NCBI RefSeq assembly: GCF_040605455.1
Contig: NZ_JBEXCV010000151.1
Span: 1-21,028 of the forward strand
Length of the DNA: 21,028 nucleotides
Direction: 5' to 3'
Origin: Embleya sp040605455
GTDB lineage: Bacteria; Actinomycetota; Actinomycetes; Streptomycetales; Streptomycetaceae
Shown here: positions 13,774 through 20,997 of the stretch, piece by piece
Layout of the letters: each line of letters starts with the position of its first letter
Numbering within the stretch: the first letter of the stretch is position 1
Translations under genes and position numbers: made by a program
The notes under the pieces: generated by a model
The model's input: only the letters and a program-made list of their open reading frames with translations
Database searches by the model: none
Told to the model about the DNA's origin: nothing

Positions 13774-15062
13774 ATGTCGGCCTCCGGCCGCAGCTCGACC
13801 TCGTCGATCCGGTGCCGGTCCATGGCGACCACCGTCAGCCGCCGGCCGTCCACGTCCACGTGGTCGCCGACCGTGGGCAGTCGACCCAGCCGGGCCAGGA
13901 TCAGCCCGGCCAGCGTGCTGTAGTCGCCGTCCGGCAGCCGCCAGCCGCTGGCCTCCTCGACCTCGTCCGCGCGCAGCAGCCCGGACAACCGCAACACGCG
14001 CGAGCTCGGCTCCCGTTGCGGCGGTGCGTCCGGTTCGTCCGCCGGGTCGTGTTCGTCGGCGAGATCGCCCACCAACTCCTCGGCGAGGTCCTCGGCGGTG
14101 AGCACCCCGGCCGTGCCGCCGTACTCGTCCACCACGATCGCCAGCTGGGTCCGGCCCTCGCGCAGCCGTTCGACCGCCCGCTTGAGGTCGAGCGAGGTCG
14201 GCACCAGGACCGGGGTGCGGGCGATCCGGGCGAGCGGGGTGCGTGCCCGATCGGCGGCCGGTACCCGCAGCGCGTCGCGGAGCACCGCCACGCCGACGAT
14301 CTCGTCCAGGTCCTGGCCGCGGACCGGGATCCGGCTGTGGCCGCACGCGCGGGCGGTGTCCATCAGTTGGGTCACCGACGCGGTCGCGGGCAGGGTGACC
14401 AGCTCGGTGCGCGGGGTCATCGCCTCGGCGGCCTGCTTGTCGGCGAAGCGCAGCGCCCGGTTCAGCACCCGGGCGGTACCCGCCGGGAGCACACCCGCGC
14501 GGGCGGAGTGCCGGACCAGTTGGGCCAGTTCGTCAAGCGAACGGGCCGAACCCAACTCCTCCTGCGGCTCGATGCCGAGCCGCCGCACGAAGTAATTGGC
14601 GGAGCCGTTGAGGAACACGATCAGCGGCCGGCACAGCCGGGAGAAGCCGACCTGGAAGGGGCCCGCGACGCGGGCGACGCCCAGCGGGCGGGCGATCGCC
14701 GCGTTCTTGGGGACGAGTTCGCCGAGCACCATCTGCAGCCCGGAGGCCAGTACCAGGGCGGTGAACCTGGGCAGCCGAAACGCCGCCTCGGCGAGGTAGC
14801 CGGCGATCAGCGAGGTCAGCGTGATGCCCAACTGGGCGCCGGAGAGTTGGAAGGACAGGGTGCGCAGCGCGCCCAGCACCCGACTCGCGCCCCGATCGCC
14901 GGCCTCGGCTCGGGCCGCCACGTCGCCGCGTTCGACGGTGACCAGGGAGAACTCGCCGGCAACGAACATGCCGTTGCCGGCGATCAGCAGCACGAGCAGC
15001 ACGAGGGCCAAGGCGGCGTCGATCGGGCGGCCTCCCGATTGCGAGGTGTATGGGCCTCGCAC
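13770..15062 (-). CDS. CNNM/CBS/CorC-domain membrane protein, first of a pair
   Basis: From the in-frame GTG at 15062 this is 430 aa. The CNNM domain begins with ALALVLLVLLIAGNGMFVAG and includes LSGAQLGITLTSLIAGYLAE and QMVLGELVPKNAAIA. A CBS pair contains AMTPRTELVTLPATASV and IVVDEYGGTAGVLTAEDLAE, and a C-terminal CorC/HlyC domain contains GDYSTLAGLILARLGRLPTV. The start is uncertain. No ribosome site precedes GTG 15062, while GGGAGG at 15036-15031 lies 7 bases before an ATC codon at 15023. A start there would give an N-terminus just like the paralogue's. The stop overlaps the next gene's ATG. Probable role is ion (Mg/Co) homeostasis by family, not by direct evidence. Confidence 0.88.
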   Translation of the reverse strand: MRGPYTSQSGGRPIDAALALVLLVLLIAGNGMFVAGEFSLVTVERGDVAARAEAGDRGASRVLGALRTLSFQLSGAQLGITLTSLIAGYLAEAAFRLPRFTALVLASGLQMVLGELVPKNAAIARPLGVARVAGPFQVGFSRLCRPLIVFLNGSANYFVRRLGIEPQEELGSARSLDELAQLVRHSARAGVLPAGTARVLNRALRFADKQAAEAMTPRTELVTLPATASVTQLMDTARACGHSRIPVRGQDLDEIVGVAVLRDALRVPAADRARTPLARIARTPVLVPTSLDLKRAVERLREGRTQLAIVVDEYGGTAGVLTAEDLAEELVGDLADEHDPADEPDAPPQREPSSRVLRLSGLLRADEVEEASGWRLPDGDYSTLAGLILARLGRLPTVGDHVDVDGRRLTVVAMDRHRIDEVELRPEADI

Positions 15063-15130
15063 ACATGCCCGGTGGGCGGCCGGGCTATGCGCTCGGGCGC
15101 GGAGTGCGGGTCGGCGTGGAGGTCGCCGTC

Positions 15131-15232
15131 GGGCGGTGTCCTCGAACGCCGGACGGGCCGGCATCGACCCCGGTGGGTGCGGCGGTTGCCGGTGTGCGGC
15201 GGGCGCTGTCCTCGAGCGCCCGACCGGCCGGC
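15131..15232. repeat. Imperfect 32-bp direct repeat, 70-bp period
   Basis: The segments 15131-15162 and 15201-15232 agree at 28 of 32 positions; both read GGGCGnTGTCCTCGAnCGCC and then continue GAC-GGCCGGC-like. The core CGCCGGACGGGCCGG resembles a short repeat I recall between many Streptomyces genes, often near transcript ends. They lie between the deacetylase stop and the CNNM start, so a terminator or mRNA-end function is possible. Confidence 0.55.
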
Positions 15233-15257
15233 GCCGGGTGGGTTGGCGGCGCCGGGG

Positions 15258-16109
15258 CTACGGGATGACGAAGGTGTAACCGGCGGACTTGAGTTCGGGG
15301 ATTATCTGCTCAAGCATGGCGATCGTCTGGCTGCGTTCGCCGCCGCCGTCGTGGCACAGGATCACGCCGCGCGGGCCCAGTTGGCCGTGCACGTTCTGGA
15401 GCATTTTGGCCAGGCCCGGCTTTTGCCAGTCGTTGGTGTCCACCGTCCAGTGCAACGAGCCCATGCCCAGCGACGCGGCGGTCTGGCGCACCTCGTCGGA
15501 CCAGTTGCCGCCCGGCGCGCGGAACCAGCGCACCGGAGTGCCCGGGGACGCCTTGTGGATCCAGTCCAGGGTCTGCTGCATCTGGCCGCGCATCTCGTCC
15601 GGCGAGCGCTTCTTCAGGTTGATGTCGTGCGTCATGGTGTGGTTGCACAGCCCGTGGCCGGCGGCGACCACCTTGCGGACCAGGTCGGGGTGGTCCTTGG
15701 CCTGCTGGCCCACCATGCAGAAGGTGGCCTTGACGTCGTAGCGGGCGAGCAGCGTGAGGGCCTTGTCGGTCCACTCCGGCCATGGCCCGTCGTCCAGGGT
15801 CAGCGCGACCAGCTTGCCCTCGCCCTTGACCTTGTACACCAGCGTGGGATCCACCGGAGGCGGCGGCGCGGCGGGCGGGGTGGCCGGCTCCTGGGCGTTC
15901 GGGTTGCCCGGTGGCAGCGGCGGGGCCTGTATCTCCTTGGGTGCTTTCGCGGCCCGGGGCGAGGCGGCCGCCTGCGACCACCGGCCGGCATTGCCGACAT
16001 TCCAGATCAGGGCACCGCAGACGAGTATCGAGATCATCGTGACCACGACCTGGAAACGCAGTCCCTGTATCGGTATCGCCCGAACCAAGCCCCGCACGGC
16101 AACCCCCAT
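15258..16109 (-). CDS. Membrane-anchored polysaccharide deacetylase (NodB domain)
   Basis: The 283-aa protein has a signal anchor at about residues 16-37 (QGLRFQVVVTMISILVCGAL), a Pro/Ala-rich linker (about 50-88) and a NodB homology domain (98-283). All catalytic motifs are present. LTLDDGP has Asp106/Asp107, CNHTMTHD has the metal ligands His157/His161, and RAPGGNWSDEV has Arg197. HWTVDTNDW lies at 220-228 and ILCHDGGGERSQT has His253. It should remove N- or O-acetyl groups from an extracellular glycan such as peptidoglycan; the substrate is not predictable. ATG 16109 is chosen because it gives a short basic tail before the anchor. The ribosome site is weak. A -35/-10 pair lies 26-60 bases upstream. 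Confidence 0.9.
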   Translation of the reverse strand: MGVAVRGLVRAIPIQGLRFQVVVTMISILVCGALIWNVGNAGRWSQAAASPRAAKAPKEIQAPPLPPGNPNAQEPATPPAAPPPPVDPTLVYKVKGEGKLVALTLDDGPWPEWTDKALTLLARYDVKATFCMVGQQAKDHPDLVRKVVAAGHGLCNHTMTHDINLKKRSPDEMRGQMQQTLDWIHKASPGTPVRWFRAPGGNWSDEVRQTAASLGMGSLHWTVDTNDWQKPGLAKMLQNVHGQLGPRGVILCHDGGGERSQTIAMLEQIIPELKSAGYTFVIP

Positions 16110-16141
16110 GGATCTCGCTGCGCCCGCCACGGCAAGAGCAC

Positions 16142-16170
16142 ACCCTAGGTGATCTCCGGCGAGCCTTGAA
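16142..16170 (-). promoter_or_regulatory. Putative promoter of the polysaccharide deacetylase gene
   Basis: On the minus strand TTCAAG (16170-16165) and TAGGGT (16147-16142) are spaced by 17 bases. The predicted start near 16135 gives a leader of about 26 bases. Confidence 0.45.
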
Positions 16171-16256
16171 GATCGGCAGGCAGGTGCTTCCTCGATGTGA
16201 TCAGTGACGTGTTTCGCGGCCTTGCGGTTCCCCTGTGATTCGTCACGGTCGATCGG

Positions 16257-16262
16257 TAATGT
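16257..16262 (+). promoter_or_regulatory. Putative -10 box of the glutamate-cysteine ligase family gene
   Basis: TAATGT fits TAnnnT in the divergent region between the deacetylase and the ligase-like gene. A start near 16269 would give a leader of about 128 bases. The -35 is weak (TGTGAT around 16234). Confidence 0.4.
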
Positions 16263-16275
16263 TCCCAATGTCGGC

Positions 16276-16287
16276 CCGATGCATCGG
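16276..16287. promoter_or_regulatory. Perfect 12-bp palindrome in the divergent promoter region
   Basis: CCGATGCATCGG is perfectly self-complementary and lies just after the predicted start of the ligase-like transcript. It could be an operator; the regulator is not identifiable. Confidence 0.35.
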
Positions 16288-16396
16288 TTTGGGAGAACGT
16301 CGGCGGGAACGATCAGATCATCCCGATCCGACAGGTACCGGATTGCGACCACTCGACCGGCTCCGCGGGAGCCGGGTTCACGAGGGAGGGGCATTC

Positions 16397-17875
16397 ATGG
16401 GCGAAAAGGTCGAGGTCATCGAGTTCGGCCGATCCGATCGGCAGCGATACCGGCACAAGCTGCGACGCTGCCTGGAAACGCTGCAGCGCATGCTGGACGA
16501 GGACCGGTTCGAGAGCGCCCGCAAGCTCATGGGCGTCGAGATAGAACTCAACCTGGCCGACGCCGCCGGCCGACCTCGGATGAGCAATGCCGAGGTGTTG
16601 CGCCGGATCGCCAGCCCGGATTTTCAGACCGAGCTGGGTCAGTTCAACATCGAGGTCAACATTCCGCCGCATCGGCTCACCGGGCCGGTGTTCTCCGAAT
16701 TGGTCGAGGAACTGCGCACGAGCCTGGACTACGCCGACCGCAAGGCGGCGGAGCTCGACGCGCGGATCGTGATGATCGGCATTCTGCCGACTCTGACCGA
16801 TGCGCACATGGCGTTCGAGACCATTTCCGACAACGCCCGCTACACGCTTCTCAACGATCAGATCCTCAACGCCCGCGGCGAGGACATACGGCTGCATATC
16901 GAGGGCATCGAGCGGCTCGACACGACGGCCACCACGATTGTCTCCGAGGCCGCCTGTACGTCTGTGCAGTTCCACCTCCAGGTCACCCCGAAAAATTTCG
17001 GCGCGCTGTGGAACGCGGCGCAATCCATCACCGGGGTGCAGTGCGGAATCGGGGCGAATTCACCGTTCCTGTTCGGCCGCGAGTTGTGGCGCGAGACCCG
17101 CCCGATCCTGTTCGAGCAGGCGTGCGACACCCGGCCCGAGGAACTGATCGCGCAGGGTGTCCGACCGCTGACCTGGTTCGGCGAACGGTGGATCGATTCG
17201 GTCGTGGACCTGTTCGAGGAGAACCTCAAGTACTTCCCGTCGCTGCTGCCGATCTGCGACGACGAGGACCCGATCGAGGCACTGGATCGCGGCGACGTGC
17301 CGCACCTGCGCGAACTCAAGCTGCACAACGGCACGATCTACCGATGGAACCGCCCGGTGTACGACGTGGCCCGCGGCAAGCCGCACCTGCGGGTGGAGAA
17401 CCGGGTGTTGCCGGCCGGGCCGACCGTGGTGGACATCATGGCCAACGCGGCGTTCTACTACGGCGTGGTGCGTTCGCTGGTGGACGACGAGCACCCGGTC
17501 TGGGAACGCATGTCGTTCGAAGTGGCCACCGACAACTTCCACGCCGGCGCTCGGTACGGCATCGACGCGCGGCTGAACTGGCCGGGCCATGGCACCGTCC
17601 CGGTCACCGAACTGGTGCTGGAGGACCTGCTGCCGCGCGCCTACGAGGGGCTGGACCGGTGGGGGATCGACCCGCGCGAGCGGGACGAGTACCTGGGCAT
17701 CATCGAGCAGCGCTGTCTGCTGCGCACCAACGGGGCGACCTGGCAGAGCGCGCAGTACCACCACTATCGCGACACCAAGGGCATGGACCGGTTGGAGGCC
17801 CTACGGGCGATGACTCTGCGCTATGCCGAGCACATGCGCGGCGGGGACGCGGTGCACACGTGGCCCGTGGGCTGA
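16397..17875 (+). CDS. Glutamate-cysteine ligase family protein (GCS2/YbdK-like), conserved in actinobacteria
   Basis: The 492-aa product belongs to the carboxylate-amine ligase/GCS2 superfamily. LMGVEIELNL (about 44-53) carries the glutamate pair that binds metal-ATP. QTELGQFNIEVNIPPHRL, EAACTSVQFHLQVTPKNF, GANSPFLFGRELW, GVRPLTWFGERW, LHNGTIYRWNRPVYD and HLRVENRVLPAGPTVVD follow in family order. Streptomyces make mycothiol rather than glutathione, so the true substrate is unlikely to be simply glutamate plus cysteine. Annotation pipelines often name it glutamate-cysteine ligase, and I treat the reaction as unknown. ATG 16397 follows GGGAGGGG at 16384-16391. It is divergent from the deacetylase, and the next gene starts 34 bases after its stop. 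Confidence 0.88.
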   Translation: MGEKVEVIEFGRSDRQRYRHKLRRCLETLQRMLDEDRFESARKLMGVEIELNLADAAGRPRMSNAEVLRRIASPDFQTELGQFNIEVNIPPHRLTGPVFSELVEELRTSLDYADRKAAELDARIVMIGILPTLTDAHMAFETISDNARYTLLNDQILNARGEDIRLHIEGIERLDTTATTIVSEAACTSVQFHLQVTPKNFGALWNAAQSITGVQCGIGANSPFLFGRELWRETRPILFEQACDTRPEELIAQGVRPLTWFGERWIDSVVDLFEENLKYFPSLLPICDDEDPIEALDRGDVPHLRELKLHNGTIYRWNRPVYDVARGKPHLRVENRVLPAGPTVVDIMANAAFYYGVVRSLVDDEHPVWERMSFEVATDNFHAGARYGIDARLNWPGHGTVPVTELVLEDLLPRAYEGLDRWGIDPRERDEYLGIIEQRCLLRTNGATWQSAQYHHYRDTKGMDRLEALRAMTLRYAEHMRGGDAVHTWPVG

Positions 17876-17897
17876 CGGCGGGCTTATCCGCGCTCGG

Positions 17898-17903
17898 TAA
17901 CGT
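17898..17903 (+). promoter_or_regulatory. Putative -10 box for a leaderless CPBP transcript
   Basis: TAACGT fits TAnnnT and ends six bases before the GTG start at 17910, the same geometry as at the DUF151 gene. No Shine-Dalgarno sequence is well placed. TGACGG near 17873 is a possible -35 with long spacing. Confidence 0.5.
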
Positions 17904-17909
17904 GGGCGG

Positions 17910-18701
17910 GTGATCACCGAGCCCGAGTCCGTCGAGACCCCCACCGTGCCCCGGCGCCGAGTATTGCGCTCGGAAGTGGTGCTGGTGCTGGCCCTGTCCC
18001 TGGGCGCATCCGGGGTTTCCTCGCTGATCTCGTTCCTCGGCTCGTTGACCGCGCCGGGCGGCCTGGGACACAAGGCCGCGGTGCTCAACGGCTCGCGGGC
18101 CGTGGATCGGCCGTGGCTGGACCTGGCCTGGCAACTGTTCGGGATCGCCACCGCGCTGGTGCCGGTGTTCCTGGTCGCGCACCTGCTGACGCGCGAGGGC
18201 AACTCACTGCGGGTGCTCGGGGTCGACCGGACCCGCCCGTGGTGGGACCTGGGCCGCGGGGCGGGCGTCGCGGCGGCGATCGGCGGGTCGGGTCTGGCGC
18301 TGTACCTGGGCGCGCACGCCGCAGGCGCGAACCTGACCGTGGTGCCGACCACGCTGCCGGACGTGTGGTGGCGGATCCCGGTGCTCGTGTTGTCCGCGAT
18401 CCAGAACGCGGCCCTGGAGGAGGTGATCGTCCTCGGCTATCTGCTGCGCCGGCTCGGGCAGTTGGAGGTGCCGTGGGTCAAGGCGGTGGCGATCAGCGCG
18501 GTGGTGCGCGGCTCGTATCACCTGTACCAGGGCATCGGCGGGTTCTTCGGGAACGTCGTGATGGGCGTCGTGTTCTGCCTGCTGTACAAGCGCTGGGGCC
18601 GGGTGATGCCGCTCCTGGTGGCACACGCGCTGATCGACATCGTGGCGTTCGTGGGCTACGTGCTGCTCGCGGGCAAGGTGGATTGGGTCCCGACGCCCTG
18701 A
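17910..18701 (+). CDS. CPBP-family (CAAX protease/bacteriocin-processing) membrane protein
   Basis: The 263-aa protein is polytopic, with about six to eight hydrophobic segments. The first spans residues 22-46; others include LFGIATALVPVFLVAHLL, GVAAAIGGSGLALYLGAHA, VLVLSAIQNAALEEVIVLGY and VVMGVVFCLLYKRWG. The CPBP/Abi signature is present as ALEEVIVLGYLLRRL, SYHLYQGIGGFFGN and VAHALIDIVAFVG. The usual EExxxR motif lacks its arginine (EEVIVL), though an RR pair follows; both glutamates and the two histidines are kept, so proteolytic activity remains plausible. Its substrate is unknown. GTG 17910 lies 34 bases after the ligase-like stop but appears to have its own leaderless promoter. Confidence 0.88.
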   Translation: MITEPESVETPTVPRRRVLRSEVVLVLALSLGASGVSSLISFLGSLTAPGGLGHKAAVLNGSRAVDRPWLDLAWQLFGIATALVPVFLVAHLLTREGNSLRVLGVDRTRPWWDLGRGAGVAAAIGGSGLALYLGAHAAGANLTVVPTTLPDVWWRIPVLVLSAIQNAALEEVIVLGYLLRRLGQLEVPWVKAVAISAVVRGSYHLYQGIGGFFGNVVMGVVFCLLYKRWGRVMPLLVAHALIDIVAFVGYVLLAGKVDWVPTP

Positions 18702-18783
18702 GGCCGGTCCGGCGATCAATTTATGGACTCGTTGGTACGTCCAGAGCACGTCGTTGGTGTCTGATGGTCATTGTGGGCAGACT

Positions 18784-18799
18784 CCTCTCGTCCGAGAGG
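18784..18799. terminator. Short hairpin between the CPBP and SH3-like genes
   Basis: CCTCTC-GTCC-GAGAGG is a perfect 6-bp stem with a tetraloop, extendable by a G-T and a C-G pair. It lies 82 bases after the CPBP stop and 51 before the SH3 start. It could end the CPBP transcript or be part of the SH3 leader. Confidence 0.4.
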
Positions 18800-18850
18800 G
18801 GTTCGTCACGACAGGTGCATATCGGGCGACGCGGGGACGCAGGGGGTCGT

Positions 18851-19432
18851 ATGGACAACCGGAGGCGGGTGGAGTTCTTCTCCACACCGACGCCCATCGG
18901 CGGGCCGCCGCGGGGGCGGTTCGGACTGAACGCGCTGAGTCGGCATCCGGTGCGGATCCTGATGGTGGTCGGCGGACTGATCCTGTTGGTGATCGTCTTC
19001 TTCGTGGCGCTGCTCACGGTGGACGGCGGCGGTTCGAGCGACAAGAAGACCAAGACGGCCGGCGCCGGTTCGAGCAAGAGCTCGTCGGCTTCGCCGAGCC
19101 CGGCCAAGTCCGGCACCGGCAAGGCCACTTCGGGCACCGGGCAGAGCGCCGCCGGGCCCAGGCCCGGTTCGGTCGCGGCAACCGTGCACACCGGCGGTTG
19201 GCTGGTGATGTACAAGGGCACGTCGTACCAGTCGGAAAAGGTCGTGCAGATCAAGACCGGCACGCAGGTCCGGGCGAACTGCCACGCGGAGGGCTCGATC
19301 GCCTACTACGCGGGCTCCTCCAGTCGCACCTGGGTGCAGATCGACGTGGAGGGCAAGACCGGCTTCGTGCCCGCGATATTCCTGGAGAGCGGCGGCGACC
19401 TGAGCAAACAGGTGCCCGCGTGCACGAGTTGA
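18851..19432 (+). CDS. Membrane-anchored SH3-like domain protein
   Basis: The 193-aa protein has a basic cytoplasmic tail (1-33), one membrane segment at about 35-57 (RILMVVGGLILLVIVFFVAL), and a Gly/Ser/Lys/Thr-rich flexible stretch (58-108). A compact C-terminal domain with SH3b-like features follows (about 112-185): GGWLVMYKGTSYQSEKVVQI, GTQVRANCHAEG, TWVQIDVEGKTGFVPAIFLE. Two cysteines, Cys144 and Cys191, could form a disulfide outside the cell. Bacterial SH3 domains often bind cell-wall peptides; no enzyme domain is attached here. ATG 18851 is preceded by AGGGGG at 18841-18846. The frame is open further upstream, but those codons overlap the CPBP gene. Confidence 0.82.
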   Translation: MDNRRRVEFFSTPTPIGGPPRGRFGLNALSRHPVRILMVVGGLILLVIVFFVALLTVDGGGSSDKKTKTAGAGSSKSSSASPSPAKSGTGKATSGTGQSAAGPRPGSVAATVHTGGWLVMYKGTSYQSEKVVQIKTGTQVRANCHAEGSIAYYAGSSSRTWVQIDVEGKTGFVPAIFLESGGDLSKQVPACTS

Positions 19433-19866
19433 CGGATCGGGCCGGACAGCGCCGGAAGTGACCCCATCGGGTCGGTCGGATCCACAGGCACACGAGGGCC
19501 ATACGAGCACGGCCCGGGGGCACCCGAGGATCGCGGGCACCATGCCGTACGGCGTCCGCGTCCCGGTACGCCGCCGACCGGAACCGGTCGAGCACACCCA
19601 CTCGGCGCTGTATCGAGCGAACCTGGTGTCCGAACAGGCCGAGGAGGATGCGCCGAGCGAGGAGCCGGAGCACCGCGCACACGCCGAGGAGCGTCCGCAG
19701 AACGTGGACCCCGAGGGGGTCACGTCGACCGTTCCCGGGGAACAACCGCAATCGGCGGAACCACCACTGTCCCTCCTGCCGCCGACGAGACCCGGCCGCC
19801 CGGCTGAATCCCGGAGACCGGACCGACCCCTGCCCCGTCCGGTACCCCGCGCACAGAGAGGTTCAC
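19433..19866 (+). other. Long intergenic region with a coding-like stretch (about 19542-19760)
   Basis: No recognised gene lies here. From ATG 19542 a plus-strand frame has about 80% G/C third positions and a soluble, acidic composition (EHTHSALYRANLVSEQAEED, then many Glu/Pro). It begins after GAGGA. The bias fades after about 19760 and the frame then runs on, without a stop, across the next gene in another frame, where it looks like a shadow. Another frame ends at a stop at 19805. It may be a small gene with a frameshift, a decayed N-terminal domain of the downstream gene, or chance. No clear terminator or promoter is visible. Confidence 0.25.
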
Positions 19867-20997
19867 GTGGACGCGACCGACCGACACGACCGCCCCCGCG
19901 AGACCGCGGGCACGCTGCGGGCGCATTGGGCCTGGTACCACGACGGTCGGGTGCCGGCGTGCAGCGCGGGGCCGGAACGACGGGCACACTTCGAGCGGTT
20001 GGTGCGCCCCACCCTCGACGAGTACGCGCCGCCCGGGTGGGTGGGACTGACCAGCACCGGACGCGAGGATCCATTCGTCGCGATGACCCTGCGCGATGCG
20101 GACGGTGTCCGCTACTTCACCGCGCCGTACGCCGAGATCGCCGCCGCCACGGCCGGCTACACCGCGCTGTGGCTGGCCTTTCGCGGCATCGACCTGCCCA
20201 CCGACCGGGAGCGGCCGTTGCGGGTCCGGCTGCCCGCCTCGCCGACCGAGGTCGGCGTCCGGACGAGCGACTTCGGATGGCTCGCGGGTGTCGCGGCGGC
20301 GGTCCTGGCCGGCCCGGTGGTGATCACCGGCGCGGACCGCCTGGACACCCGGGGTCGACTGGAACTCCTGGACCGGGTGGCCGCGTTGTTGCCGTACGGC
20401 TGTCGCGCCGGGCTGCGCTTCGCGACCTCGATGGGCTCCACCGGGCGACTGAGACCGCGGCTGGCCTTCGGCCGGGTGCCCGCGCCCGGCACGGTACGGG
20501 TCGCCCTGGACGGCATGCCCGACCTGCCCGACCTGCCCGCGGCCCGCGCCTACCTGGGCGAACTGACCACGCTGCGCCGCCGCGTCGGGCTCGACCCACT
20601 GATCGCCGCGCTCGCGACGCTGCACGAACCCGGCATGCCCGCAGCCGGGGACCACCTGCTCGGGTTGCTTGCCGAGGCGGGCGCACGGGCCGCCGAGGTG
20701 GACGAGGGCGTCGCTGCGCGGCGCTCGGCCGCCGAGTTCGTGGGCCCCGCCGCGGCCGCCGCCGCCTCGCGCGCGCCCGCGGTCGAGGCGCGTCCCGCGT
20801 CGATGCTGGACCGGTTGTTGAGCGGAGACACCACGCTGGCCGCCCCGATCGCCGAGCACTGGCGGGCGGAGGACGGCGACGAGGTGACCCGGGACATGGC
20901 CGCCGCGCTGCGGGCCCGGCCGGCGGGGCTGGCGGTCGGCTGGAACAGGGCAAATCCTCGACGATCTCCAGGCCGATGGTGCCCTGGCCGGCGATGA
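19867..20997 (+). CDS. Large actinobacterial hypothetical protein, 3' end replaced by foreign sequence
   Basis: GTG 19867 follows GAGAGG at the right spacing. About 360 native residues are seen. The N-terminal part has LRAHWAWYHDGRVPACSAG, FVAMTLRDADGVRYFTAPYA and LWLAFRGIDLPTDRERPLRV. The middle has WLAGVAAAVLAGPVVITGAD and LELLDRVAALLPYGCRAGLR. The second half is helical and Ala/Arg-rich. The ALLPYGCRA stretch recalls large actinobacterial GTPase-associated (GAP1-type) proteins, a weak resemblance only. From about 20947 the frame enters unrelated sequence that encodes threonine ammonia-lyase on the other strand, so the last 15-17 residues and the stop at 20997 are not native. The true protein is probably longer. 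Confidence 0.7.
   Translation: MDATDRHDRPRETAGTLRAHWAWYHDGRVPACSAGPERRAHFERLVRPTLDEYAPPGWVGLTSTGREDPFVAMTLRDADGVRYFTAPYAEIAAATAGYTALWLAFRGIDLPTDRERPLRVRLPASPTEVGVRTSDFGWLAGVAAAVLAGPVVITGADRLDTRGRLELLDRVAALLPYGCRAGLRFATSMGSTGRLRPRLAFGRVPAPGTVRVALDGMPDLPDLPAARAYLGELTTLRRRVGLDPLIAALATLHEPGMPAAGDHLLGLLAEAGARAAEVDEGVAARRSAAEFVGPAAAAAASRAPAVEARPASMLDRLLSGDTTLAAPIAEHWRAEDGDEVTRDMAAALRARPAGLAVGWNRANPRRSPGRWCPGRR

Noticed and set aside
13812..16148. A 778-codon plus-strand open frame across the CNNM and deacetylase genes
   Set aside because: Composition is shadow-like (Gln/His/Arg/Gly) and both CNNM genes and the deacetylase on the other strand are unmistakable.
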